Assembly (NCBI RefSeq): GCF_045038035.1
Contig: NZ_CP173427.1
Coordinates: 3,224,001 to 3,288,000, forward strand
Length of the DNA: 64,000 bases
Source: Paenibacillus_F chitinolyticus_A
GTDB taxonomy: Bacteria > Bacillota > Bacilli > Paenibacillales > NBRC-103111
Reading direction: 5' to 3'
Positions 52,166 to 60,716 of the stretch are shown in pieces; the stretch's first letter is position 1; each line of letters opens with the position of its first letter. The notes under the pieces are model-generated. The model was not told the origin of the DNA, ran no database searches, and saw only the letters and a program-made list of their open reading frames with translations. The translations under genes and the position numbers were made by a program.

Positions 52166-53221
52166 ATGATCAAGATTGGTATTATCGGAGCCGGGAATAT
52201 TGCCATGACGCATGCCAAAGCACTGTCAACGATCAAAGAAGCCGTACTGACAGGCGTACATGATATCCATCAGCCCGCAGGCGAACGATTCACGTCCACC
52301 TTCGGGGGACAGGCCTTCGAAAGTTACGAGGATTTGCTGGATTCCTCGGACGGCATTATTGTCGCTTCCCCTAACTTCAAGCATAAGGAGCATGCGCTGC
52401 AGGCCTTGGCTGCCGGTAAGCATGTCCTGTGCGAGAAACCGATGGCCATCACTCTCGAGGAAGCCCAGGTGATGCGGGACTATACGGAGAAGGCCCATGC
52501 CATCGCCATGATGGGATTCAACTACCGGTATCTGTCATTCGTCCATATCCTGATGGATTTCATCCGCAACGGCGGACACGGCGGCATCATTTCGTTCAAT
52601 ATCTCCTTTAAGAAAGACAGCGCTCTGAGAAAAAAAACCTTCACTTGGAGAGACAGCGAAGCCAGCAAGCAGACTAGCGGCGCCCTGGGCGATCTCGGCA
52701 TACACTTGATCGACATGATCTGGTATTTGTTCCGTTCGGATTTCCGTCCCGAATCGATCCGTGTCAAAATGGCCACCCATGTGAAGGAAAAAGAAAACAG
52801 GGAGGTCCAGGTCGACGACTATTCGGAGATTCTGGGACAGCTTCATAATCAGGTGTTCATTCATATGGTTACCTCTAAGAGCACGGTTCGCGAGGAATGC
52901 GGGTTTGGCATCGAGGTCATCGGACACCGCAAAAATTTCCATTATCACACCCGCAATCCACTGAGCTATACCATCACGGAAGGAATCTCGTCCGCAACCT
53001 TCGATCTCCCTCCCGCATTATTGACGGACCCGGCAGGCGAGTTTCACGGATGGGCGGATTCATTCCGGATCGAGCAGATGGCATGGGTGGATGCCATTCT
53101 CCGGAAAAGCCGAATGGGTCTGCCGAGCTTTGCGGACGGATACCGTTCTCAAGCTACGCTGAATCTGTTCTTCGAAACACATGCGAAGGATCTTTCAGGC
53201 ACGCTTGTAATGCAGGCCTAA
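52166..53221 (+). CDS. ntdC: NtdC, glucose-6-phosphate 3-dehydrogenase
   Basis: 351 aa. Gfo/Idh/MocA fold: IKIGIIGAGNIAMTHAKAL, GIIVASPNFKHKEHA, CEKPMAIT with the conserved Lys, and GALGDLGIHLIDMIWYLF carrying the active-site Asp and His. It oxidises C3 of glucose 6-phosphate with NAD+, the first step towards kanosamine; the unstable ketone is passed to NtdA. GGGAGAG precedes the ATG, 62 bases after ntdB. Confidence 0.93.
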   Translation: MIKIGIIGAGNIAMTHAKALSTIKEAVLTGVHDIHQPAGERFTSTFGGQAFESYEDLLDSSDGIIVASPNFKHKEHALQALAAGKHVLCEKPMAITLEEAQVMRDYTEKAHAIAMMGFNYRYLSFVHILMDFIRNGGHGGIISFNISFKKDSALRKKTFTWRDSEASKQTSGALGDLGIHLIDMIWYLFRSDFRPESIRVKMATHVKEKENREVQVDDYSEILGQLHNQVFIHMVTSKSTVREECGFGIEVIGHRKNFHYHTRNPLSYTITEGISSATFDLPPALLTDPAGEFHGWADSFRIEQMAWVDAILRKSRMGLPSFADGYRSQATLNLFFETHAKDLSGTLVMQA

Positions 53222-53256
53222 TCCCCTGATTGCCTACCGCAGATTGGAGGCCGACG

Positions 53257-54456
53257 ATGCGAATCGTCCTTTGGATGGGCTGCGCCTTTTATTTTCTGGT
53301 TGGCGTCGTTCATGTGTTCATCGGCAGTTTGTCACCTCATTTTTTTGCACGCTACGACATTGGGGCCCAGGAAATCTCAGTGATCCTGTCTGTGCAGTTT
53401 ATCGGGTTTCTCATCGGTGTCCTCTTCTCTCCCGTTCTATCCAAGAAAATCGGCCCGTTCGTCGTCATTACGATCGGACTGAGTATGGTCGGGGCCGCCT
53501 TGGCGGGCTATCTGTGGATCGACAGATGGGAATTGCTCTCTCTGACAGGGTTCCTGATCGGATACGGGGCAGGCACGCTGGAGACGACCGTAGGGGCTTT
53601 GATCATAGCGCAGGGGGAAAACGGCAAGGCGGGGATGGCGAAGCTGGAGGTGTTTTTCGGCTTCGGAGCCCTGCTCTTCCCCATCCTGATCCATGTGCTG
53701 GCCGGCGAAGATGTGGTTCCCTTGGTTCTGTACTCCCTGCTCAGTACGATTGCCGTGCTGCTGGCGGCTTGGGTGTCCTTGATAGCAATCGTCCGGCCGA
53801 AGCAGCGGTTTCCGCAGCCCGAAGAAGCCGGAAGCGGGACGGAGGAGCTATTCCCGGAAAGCGGATTGATGGGGGGAGAAAAACGCAGCTTGGGCCTGCT
53901 CATTCTGTTTGCCTTCGTTTATGCCGGGATCGAGACCAGCTATGCGAACTTTTTGCCTTCACTGATGATTGTCGGCGGATTTGAGTCCTACAGCTTGATC
54001 GGAGTTTCCGTATTCTGGGCTTCGATGGTTATCGGACGAACCGTGCTCGCCGTTAAAGGGAAGAAGATTCCGCCTCTGCCGATGCTGCAAATTTCCGCTC
54101 TGTGTCTGATTTTACTTTTAGGCGTGTTCCCCTTTCTTCATGATGCAATTCTGGCGCTGGGGGTCATTTTTCTAACGGGCATTGCGGCATCTCCCCTGTT
54201 TCCGGTTGCGATTACATTTGCGGCTTCCGTGAAGCGGGGTTATGTAGATGAGGTGACAAGCTACTTTATCGCTGCCGCGAGCTTGGGAGGATCGCTCATT
54301 TCGCTTCTAATCGGCTGGAGCTTGGTTCTGGAGGAGCTTTCGGTTACGCTGTTTCTGTTTGCCGGACTGGCGCTGCTGCTATGGTTCATTTCTTTCCGGC
54401 TGAGAGTCACCGGGATCAGCTTCTATAAGCATGCAGGCAAGAGCATGGACCGCTAA
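53257..54456 (+). CDS. glcP: GlcP-like MFS sugar transporter of the kanosamine operon
   Basis: 399 aa from the ATG at 53257 (TTGGAGG six bases upstream); a TTG frame to 53230 is not needed. Twelve spans. GAGTLETTVGALIIA, AKLEVFFGFGALLFPILI, YAGIETSYANFLPSLMI and YVDEVTSYFIAAASLGGSLISLLIGWSL match B. subtilis GlcP, which lies after ntdC in that genome too. It could import glucose to feed the pathway or export kanosamine. A hairpin GAGCATG..CATGCTC spans the stop codon and may end the operon. Confidence 0.88.
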   Translation: MRIVLWMGCAFYFLVGVVHVFIGSLSPHFFARYDIGAQEISVILSVQFIGFLIGVLFSPVLSKKIGPFVVITIGLSMVGAALAGYLWIDRWELLSLTGFLIGYGAGTLETTVGALIIAQGENGKAGMAKLEVFFGFGALLFPILIHVLAGEDVVPLVLYSLLSTIAVLLAAWVSLIAIVRPKQRFPQPEEAGSGTEELFPESGLMGGEKRSLGLLILFAFVYAGIETSYANFLPSLMIVGGFESYSLIGVSVFWASMVIGRTVLAVKGKKIPPLPMLQISALCLILLLGVFPFLHDAILALGVIFLTGIAASPLFPVAITFAASVKRGYVDEVTSYFIAAASLGGSLISLLIGWSLVLEELSVTLFLFAGLALLLWFISFRLRVTGISFYKHAGKSMDR

Positions 54457-54525
54457 GGTTCATGCTCTTACCCTTGTCGGAAAGCCGCTAGCCGATCCCG
54501 GCGATTCAAACGAGCCGATCCCATA

Positions 54526-54550
54526 AGAAAAAGCCGCTTAAAAAGCGGCT
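54526..54550 (-). terminator. Terminator of the ABC exporter gene
   Basis: AGCCGCTT/AAGCGGCT stem with TTTTTCTTAT after it on the minus strand, about 100 bases beyond the exporter stop. Confidence 0.75.
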
Positions 54551-54650
54551 CATACTTGTTAGTGTGGCTGTGTTCCGTTCAAAACACTCTTGCCGGGCTT
54601 ACTGTCCGGCTGCTTCATTTGTTGCCGCAAGGCTTCCCGCACTGACGGCG

Positions 54651-56366
54651 TCAAACGCCGAACTGCGCTTTGTGCAGGTCGCTGTAAATACCTCCGGCGG
54701 AGACAAGCTCCCTGTGGGAGCCTTCCTCGGCTACTCCCCGTTCGGTTACGACGATGATGCGGTCGGCGTTCTTGATCGTGGCGAGCCTGTGTGCGATAAC
54801 AAGAGTCGTCCGCCCTTTCGACAGCTCGGTCAGCGATTGCTGAATCGCCAGCTCCGTAGCCGTATCCAGCGCCGAAGTCGCTTCGTCGAGAATGAGAATC
54901 GGCGGATTTTTCAGGAAGATTCTGGCGATCGCGAGACGCTGCTTCTGCCCTCCGGACAGCTTGACGCCTCTTTCGCCGATCACCGTCTCCATTCCGTCCG
55001 GCTGCTTCAGAATAAATTCTTCCAGCTGGGCCTGCCGTGCCGCTTCCCAAATTTCTTCCTCGCTCGCTCTCAGCTTGCCGTAGGCGATGTTTTGCCGGAT
55101 AGTGCCTTCGAACAGGTACACATCCTGCTGCACAATCCCGATCTGGTTACGCAAAGATTCCAGTGTCATATCCCGGACATCCATGCCGTCGATGCGGATA
55201 GCGCCGCTTTTGCAGTCGTAGAACCGGGGAAGCAGACTGCTGATCGTCGTTTTCCCCGCACCGGACGGCCCTACAAAGGCGATGGTTTCCCCGGCCCGAA
55301 TGTTCAGGTTCAGCTTGTCGAGAATGTTCTTCTGGTCGTCGTATCCGAATGTAACCGAATCGAAGACAATGTCGCCCTTAAGCTTATCCACGCTTACCGC
55401 GTCCTTGCCGTCCGCCACATCGGGTTCCGTGTCGATGATCGAGATATACCTTTTAAACCCGGCAATGCCTTTCGGATAGCTTTCCAGCACGGCGTTGATT
55501 TTCTCGATCGGACGGAAAAACACGTTGGACAGGAGAAGGAACGCGACAAACTGGCCGTACGACAATTCGCCCTGGATGACGAAATAAGTCCCGCACAGCA
55601 TAACGAAAAGCGAAACGAAGCGCATCATCATGTAGCTGATCGACATGCTTTTCGCCATCAGCTTATAGGCAAGCAGTTTCGTCTGACGATACTGCTGGTT
55701 GGTTCCTTTGAACAAATTCTTTTCGTATTCTTCGTTCGCAAATGCCTGGACTACGCGGATTCCGCTGATATTGTTTTCGACCCGGCTGTTAAATTCGGCC
55801 ACATTGCCGAACAGCCTTTCATACGTACGGGTCATTTTTTTGGTAAAATAGATGGCAAACCAGGCAAGCAGCGGAATGACAATAAACGTAAGCAGGGCCA
55901 GTTTCGTGTGGATCGAAAGCATGAGCAGGAAAGCTCCGATCAAGGTCATAATGGCAATGAAAACATCTTCCGGGCCATGGTGGGCAATCTCTCCGATTTC
56001 GTTTAAATCGTTAGTAATTCGGGTCATGAGGTGACCGGTCTTGTTATTGTCGAAGAACCGGAACGAGAGCTTCTGGATATGATCGAACAGTTTCTTCCTC
56101 ATATCCGTTTCGATGTTCACCCCGAGCATGTGGCCCCAGTACGTGACGACGTAATTGAGGACCATGTTCAATAAGTAAATCGCCAGAAGAGCGATGCAGG
56201 CCCAAGTGATCAGGGACCAGTCCCCGCTTGGAAGAAGTTTGTCCAGAAACAAGTTCACCGCAAGCGGAAAGCCAAGCTCGAGCAGCCCCGCGATCACGGC
56301 ACAGCCGAAATCCAGAATAAACAGTCCTCTGTAAGGACGGTAATAAGCAAAAAAACGTTTAAGCAC
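54651..56366 (-). CDS. ABC exporter, fused membrane and ATPase domains (MsbA/BmrA type)
   Basis: 571 aa. The membrane domain (about 1-320) has six spans and the coupling stretch SFRFFDNNKTGHLMTRITND. The ATPase (about 330-571) has Walker A GPSGAGKTT, signature LSGGQKQRLAIARIF, Walker B ILILDEATSALD and H-loop VIAHRL. It works as a homodimer, or with a partner, exporting lipids, drugs or peptides. It is the only gene of its unit. It lies beside the kanosamine operon but on the opposite strand with its own terminator, so a resistance role is possible but unsupported. Confidence 0.9.
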   Translation of the reverse strand: MLKRFFAYYRPYRGLFILDFGCAVIAGLLELGFPLAVNLFLDKLLPSGDWSLITWACIALLAIYLLNMVLNYVVTYWGHMLGVNIETDMRKKLFDHIQKLSFRFFDNNKTGHLMTRITNDLNEIGEIAHHGPEDVFIAIMTLIGAFLLMLSIHTKLALLTFIVIPLLAWFAIYFTKKMTRTYERLFGNVAEFNSRVENNISGIRVVQAFANEEYEKNLFKGTNQQYRQTKLLAYKLMAKSMSISYMMMRFVSLFVMLCGTYFVIQGELSYGQFVAFLLLSNVFFRPIEKINAVLESYPKGIAGFKRYISIIDTEPDVADGKDAVSVDKLKGDIVFDSVTFGYDDQKNILDKLNLNIRAGETIAFVGPSGAGKTTISSLLPRFYDCKSGAIRIDGMDVRDMTLESLRNQIGIVQQDVYLFEGTIRQNIAYGKLRASEEEIWEAARQAQLEEFILKQPDGMETVIGERGVKLSGGQKQRLAIARIFLKNPPILILDEATSALDTATELAIQQSLTELSKGRTTLVIAHRLATIKNADRIIVVTERGVAEEGSHRELVSAGGIYSDLHKAQFGV

Positions 56367-56534
56367 TCCTATCCCTCTTTCTTTCTCTATCTTTTAAACC
56401 GCGATGCGCAGACCTGTCTAATATTGTAGTCCAAACCTGCCGAACAACAAAGATAAAATTCGCTTTTAATCGAACCTTCCTGCGTTCCGAGCCTTTATCT
56501 ATGAATAAATTTACTAAATCTATGAAAATAAGGG

Positions 56535-56563
56535 TTGTCAAATTTTAGCATAGATTGTATGAT
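56535..56563 (+). promoter_or_regulatory. Promoter of the LPMO gene
   Basis: TTGTCA, 17-base spacer, TATGAT. It lies about 400 bases before the LPMO start codon, leaving a very long leader. Confidence 0.6.
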
Positions 56564-56966
56564 ACGGGTATGATCTTTCGAGATAACCGACTCTGTCTTC
56601 CCGGTCCCAGTTTTTTAACCTCAATCTTGTAAGCGCTTAAACCCGTTTGAGCCGCGCCTCGATAATTGCCTAGCCAACCTGCCATTGACCCCGGAATACC
56701 GGTCAACACTGCCTGCTCCACCTTCTGCATCTTGCACGCAAACTCTTCCAAGCACCCGGTTTCCGCCTATTCTCTATGTATATAAGCTCCCAGGAGTTTA
56801 TATAAATCCACCTCTTTTAAGGAGGGATAGCCTAGCGTTGCCCCGCGAAATTTCCGTTCTGCACGTTGCGCAAGCACAGGAAGGAGATGGTCAGGACTGC
56901 CGCTGCCAGGATAATGACTTTTCAAGCCGTTCTCTTAGCATTCCCCATTAAAAGGAGGCCAATTAT
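56564..56966 (+). promoter_or_regulatory. Long untranslated leader of the LPMO gene
   Basis: About 400 bases between promoter and ATG with no credible gene. I looked for a cyclic-di-GMP riboswitch, common before such genes in relatives, and could not match its core. There is no obvious terminator. A GGAGGG at 56820 and AAAGGAGG just before the LPMO ATG are the only clear ribosome-site-like runs. Confidence 0.4.
56628..56641. promoter_or_regulatory. Candidate CcpA catabolite-response element
   Basis: TGTAAGCGCTTAAA, with perfect inner palindrome TAAGCGCTTA, fits the cre consensus TGWAARCGYTWNCA with one mismatch. It lies about 60 bases after the transcription start, where bound CcpA would block elongation. 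Glucose repression of a chitin-degrading enzyme is expected. Confidence 0.6.
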
Positions 56967-58313
56967 ATGTCAACTGTTCGTATCTCCCGCTCTGTCACGA
57001 CCCGGATTCTGTTTGCCGCCGGATTGTCCCTGATCCTTGCGTTCTGCATGCTTTTACTCGCTCAAAAAGCATCCGCCCACGGCTATGTCGAATCGCCGGG
57101 CAGCCGGGCTTATCTCTGTAAGCAGGGTACCAACAAAGACTGCGGAGCTGTCGTTTACGAGCCTCAAAGCCTTGAATATGCTAAAGGCTTCCCGGCTGCG
57201 GGCCCTGCCGACGGTAAAATCGGAAGCGGGGGCGGAACTTTCCCGAAATTGGACGAGCAGTCCGCAACCCGCTGGAGCAAAGTGAACATCTCCTCCGGTA
57301 CAAACACGTTCACTTGGAAGCTGACGGCCGCCCATGCGACGACAAGCTGGAAATATTACATTACCAAAGCCAACTGGGATCCGAATTCCCCGCTGACCAG
57401 AAGCTCTTTCGATCTGACGCCGTTCTGCTCCGTGAACTATGGCGGCAAACAGCCGCCGTTCTCTTACTCCGATACTTGTAACGTTCCGGCCAGATCAGGC
57501 TACCAAGTCATCCTGGCTGTCTGGGAAATCGCCGATACGGCGAATGCTTTCTACAACGTGATCGACGTTAATTTCGGCGGCAGCAATCCTTCCGACACAG
57601 TCGCTCCGACAGCACCGTCCGGCGCAGCCGCGTCCAACGTGACGACAACGGGCGCTACTCTGACTTGGGGCGCTTCGACGGATAACGTCGGTGTAACCGG
57701 GTATCAGATTTATAACGGTTCCACGCTCGTTACGACAACAAGCGGATCCGCTACCTCTTACAATGTAACCGGCCTCACTCCGAATACGGCTTACACCTTT
57801 ACGGTGAAAGCCGTCGATGCGGCCGGCAACACTTCTCCGGCCAGCAATTCGGTTACGTTCACGACGGGATCTGCTCCTGTCGATAACCAGGCGCCAACGG
57901 CACCTGCCGGTCTGACTGCAGGAACGGCTACATCCTCGTCGGTTGCCTTGAGCTGGAATGCCGCAACCGATAATGTAGGCGTGACGGGATACCGGATCTA
58001 CAAGGGTACAACGCTTGCGGGCACGGTTTCGGGCTCGACGCTTACGTATACCGTGTCCGGCTTGACGCCGAGCACCGCTTATACGTTCACAGTGCGGGCG
58101 ATTGACGCCGCCGGCAACGAATCCGCTAACAGCAACGCGGTGTCGGTAACGACAGCGTCCGGCCCGGCGGTTGCCGCTTGGGCGGTCAACACGGCTTACA
58201 CAACAGGCAATCTCGTGACGTACAACGGCTCGACTTACGAGTGCCGTCAGCCGCACACCTCGATCGCAGGCTGGGAGCCTTCCAACGTTCCGGCGCTGTG
58301 GCAGCTGAAATAA
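56967..58313 (+). CDS. Secreted AA10 lytic polysaccharide monooxygenase with two FnIII and a CBM5/12
   Basis: 448 aa. A signal peptide (1-37, ending KASA) leaves His38 as the mature N-terminus (HGYVESPGSR), the first copper ligand of the histidine brace. The second His lies in TAAHATTSWKYYITK. The AA10 domain ends near residue 205. Two fibronectin III modules follow (about 210-300 and 308-395; each has TDNVGVTGY and ends AIDAAGN/AVDAAGN). A C-terminal chitin-binding module closes the protein (AWAVNTAYTTGNLVTYNGSTYECRQPH..GWEPSNVPALW). It oxidatively cuts chitin outside the cell. AAAGGAGG precedes the ATG and a terminator follows. Confidence 0.95.
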   Translation: MSTVRISRSVTTRILFAAGLSLILAFCMLLLAQKASAHGYVESPGSRAYLCKQGTNKDCGAVVYEPQSLEYAKGFPAAGPADGKIGSGGGTFPKLDEQSATRWSKVNISSGTNTFTWKLTAAHATTSWKYYITKANWDPNSPLTRSSFDLTPFCSVNYGGKQPPFSYSDTCNVPARSGYQVILAVWEIADTANAFYNVIDVNFGGSNPSDTVAPTAPSGAAASNVTTTGATLTWGASTDNVGVTGYQIYNGSTLVTTTSGSATSYNVTGLTPNTAYTFTVKAVDAAGNTSPASNSVTFTTGSAPVDNQAPTAPAGLTAGTATSSSVALSWNAATDNVGVTGYRIYKGTTLAGTVSGSTLTYTVSGLTPSTAYTFTVRAIDAAGNESANSNAVSVTTASGPAVAAWAVNTAYTTGNLVTYNGSTYECRQPHTSIAGWEPSNVPALWQLK

Positions 58314-58326
58314 GCGGCTCGACCTC

Positions 58327-58365
58327 AAAAACCGATTTCCGGATCTTTGCCGGAAATCGGTTTTT
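58327..58365. terminator. Terminator after the LPMO gene
   Basis: AAAAACCGATTTCCGG pairs with CCGGAAATCGGTTTTT, a 16-bp stem with U-run on both strands. Confidence 0.92.
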
Positions 58366-58465
58366 TTACTTGTCGATGCGCGCGATCCGGCACTGTCTGT
58401 CAGAGGAACGCCTCTTGCCGGAACAGCCCCGGCATGCCGGCCCTGACCGGACCGTAGGGGCGAAT

Positions 58466-59413
58466 TCACGAACCCGCGGGCTGGTTGTCCCCTAGGTCTG
58501 AGCCCGAGACTGAGCTCGCTTCCGGCGCTGCCGCTGCAGGATTTTGCCCCATGCCTGTCCCCTCGCTCCGCAAAAAATCCAGAAACCGCTTGAATGCTTC
58601 CGTTTTAAACAAATCCTTCCGGTAAATAAACACGACGTTGATTTCCCGGAATTCCTCCGGAATGGGATGCAGGTAAACCTCCCTGGCTTGAACGATTCTG
58701 CTGATCGACGAACGGGGAAGCAGCGAGACGCCAAGCCCCGCCGAGACACCTCCGATGATGGCCTCCAGGGTACCGAACTCGATCATGTGACGGGCCTCGA
58801 CGCCCTCCTTAACCAGCAGCCGCTCGACTCTGTCGCGGTGGGAGCAGCCCGAACCGAAAAACAGCAGAGGCTTCTTCAGCAGCTCGGCAAGATTCGTTTC
58901 TTTGGGCTCCGAAATCAACACCAGTTCTTCCTCGAACGCGGGTTGGCATTGAAGCTCTTCCTGTGAAACCGGTCCGTATACGAAGGCTCCGTCCAGCTCG
59001 TAATCTTTGATTTTGCGGATAAGCCGGTGCGAATCGGAGGTGATCAGCGAAAGCTCGACCTCCGGATACAGACCGTGATACCGGGTCAGCAGCTGCGGCA
59101 GGTGGATGGCGGCCGTCGTTTCGAGAGAGCCCAGCCGGAGCGGGCCTTTCGGAATATCCGTCGCTTGGGCGGATTTCACGGCTTCTTCCAGCAGAACCAC
59201 AATCTTATCGGCGTACCCGAGCAAATTTTGACCGGCCGCCGTCAGCCTCATCCCTTTGCTGGACCGGTAGAACAGCTGCGTGCCCAGTTCCGTTTCGAGG
59301 AGCTGGATCCGGTTGGTCACATTGGACTGGACATAATTCAGCCTATGCGCCGCCTTGGTGATGCTTCCCTCCCGGGCCACCGTACGGAATATTTTCAAAT
59401 CACCGCTCTCCAT
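58466..59413 (-). CDS. LysR-family transcriptional regulator
   Basis: 315 aa. Helix-turn-helix DLKIFRTVAREGSITKAAHRLNYVQSNVTNRIQLLE, then an effector domain with GPLRLGSLETTAAIHLPQLL and VFVYGPVS-like loops (CysL/GltR-type). The last 25 residues form an Ala/Ser-rich tail beyond the usual end. It diverges from the quinone-oxidoreductase gene at 59554 across 140 bases, so that gene is its likely target. Confidence 0.88.
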   Translation of the reverse strand: MESGDLKIFRTVAREGSITKAAHRLNYVQSNVTNRIQLLETELGTQLFYRSSKGMRLTAAGQNLLGYADKIVVLLEEAVKSAQATDIPKGPLRLGSLETTAAIHLPQLLTRYHGLYPEVELSLITSDSHRLIRKIKDYELDGAFVYGPVSQEELQCQPAFEEELVLISEPKETNLAELLKKPLLFFGSGCSHRDRVERLLVKEGVEARHMIEFGTLEAIIGGVSAGLGVSLLPRSSISRIVQAREVYLHPIPEEFREINVVFIYRKDLFKTEAFKRFLDFLRSEGTGMGQNPAAAAPEASSVSGSDLGDNQPAGS

Positions 59414-59553
59414 CCGGACCTCCCTGACTTTCCATTAGTGAAATCGATACCTTTGTTCATTTCTAATGATTTTACTTGATGACCGGCCCTGTGTAAAATT
59501 CAACGTGTCAGCACTCGTTGATTCAACAAGATTTTAAACCGGAGGGATTTGTT

Positions 59554-60552
59554 ATGAAAGCTGTTCTGCATAGAGAAAAAAGCGGAGTAGACGGACTGGT
59601 CTATTCCACAGCGGAAGACAGGCATCCCGGATACGGGGAAGTTAAAGTCAAGCTGATCGCAGCGGGTCTCAATCACCGCGATCTGTTTGTTATAAATGAC
59701 CGGAATGCCGGAAACAGGCCGCTAATACCCGGATCGGACGGAGCGGGAATTGTGACGGAAATCGGAGAAGGCGTTTCGCCCGGCCTTCTGAACCTGGAGG
59801 TTGCGCTGAATCCGACTTTAAACTGGAAAAAAGCGGATTCCCTGCCGGAAGATCTTCAAATCATCGGAAGTCCCTCCGACGGGACTTTTGCCGATTTTAT
59901 CATCGTGCCCGCAGAAAATGCCGTCGCTAAACCTTCTCACCTCACCTGGGAGGAAGCCGCCGTTCTCGGTTTGTCCGCGTTGACCGCATACCGCGCATTA
60001 TTTACCCGGGGCGGGCTTAAGGCAGGGCAGCACGTCGTCATCCCCGGTATCGGAGGAGGTGTCGCTACGATTGCGCTCCAGATGGCCAAGGCTGCCGGGG
60101 CCCGGGTCAGTGTCTCGTCCCGAAGCGAACACAAGCTGGAACTGGCCCGGCAGCTCGGTGCCGATTTCTGCTTTGAAAGCGGCGGAAGCTGGAAAGCCCG
60201 TTTCGAAGAAACGAAGGCGGATTTGGTGCTGGACAGCATAGGTCCCGCTACCTTCCCCAACTATTTCGACGTCCTTAAACCCGACGGGCGTATCGTCAGT
60301 TTCGGAGCCAGCTCGGGGGATACTATCGAGCTTCCGCTGCGCGCCCTCTTTTTTCCCCAACTGAGTGTGATCGGAACGTCCATGGGCAGCTCGGAAGAAT
60401 TCCATGCGATGCTCGAATTTGTGGCGAAACACAATCTCAAACCTGTCGTGCATAAAGTGTTTCCGATGCGCGACGCGGTACAGGCTTTCGCCTGCATGAA
60501 GGAAGGCCGGCAGTTCGGCAATCTGGCCCTGATGAACGACGACGAAACGTGA
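59554..60552 (+). CDS. Medium-chain zinc-type/quinone oxidoreductase-like dehydrogenase
   Basis: 332 aa from the ATG at 59554, with GGAGGG seven bases upstream; the open frame to 59518 overlaps no site. N-terminal GroES-like part (AAGLNHRDLFVINDR, PGSDGAGIVTEIGEGV) and Rossmann part (HVVIPGIGGGVATIALQMAKAAGARVSVSSRS). The catalytic-zinc Cys of alcohol dehydrogenases is absent (NHRDLF), so it is a YhdH/QOR-like NADPH reductase. Probably it reduces enones or quinones. Divergent LysR control is likely; a terminator follows. Confidence 0.88.
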   Translation: MKAVLHREKSGVDGLVYSTAEDRHPGYGEVKVKLIAAGLNHRDLFVINDRNAGNRPLIPGSDGAGIVTEIGEGVSPGLLNLEVALNPTLNWKKADSLPEDLQIIGSPSDGTFADFIIVPAENAVAKPSHLTWEEAAVLGLSALTAYRALFTRGGLKAGQHVVIPGIGGGVATIALQMAKAAGARVSVSSRSEHKLELARQLGADFCFESGGSWKARFEETKADLVLDSIGPATFPNYFDVLKPDGRIVSFGASSGDTIELPLRALFFPQLSVIGTSMGSSEEFHAMLEFVAKHNLKPVVHKVFPMRDAVQAFACMKEGRQFGNLALMNDDET

Positions 60553-60571
60553 GTTGAAACCGGATAAAGGA

Positions 60572-60600
60572 AGCCGCTGGACGAGCGGCTCTCTTTTTTT
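60572..60600 (+). terminator. Terminator after the oxidoreductase gene
   Basis: AGCCGCT/AGCGGCT stem around GGACG, then CTCTTTTTTT. Confidence 0.85.
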
Positions 60601-60658
60601 GCGTTCCTCCCCTCTATCATTCTATCCGCAAACTTGATATTTTCGAATGAACGTTATA

Positions 60659-60692
60659 TTGTTAACCTGTGATTATCATATCAGGTTGACAA
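60659..60692. promoter_or_regulatory. BirA operator of the biotin operon
   Basis: TTGTTAACC, 16 bases, GGTTGACAA: both half-sites and the spacing match the Bacillus BirA (biotin repressor) site. It lies 25 bases before bioA, so biotin should repress bioADF. Confidence 0.93.
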
Positions 60693-60716
60693 TTAAAACG
60701 GAAGGAAGCGGTTTGC

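Noticed and set aside
56564..56966. Cyclic-di-GMP riboswitch before the LPMO gene
   Set aside because: The conserved core and paired stems could not be matched by eye; only a long leader is claimed.
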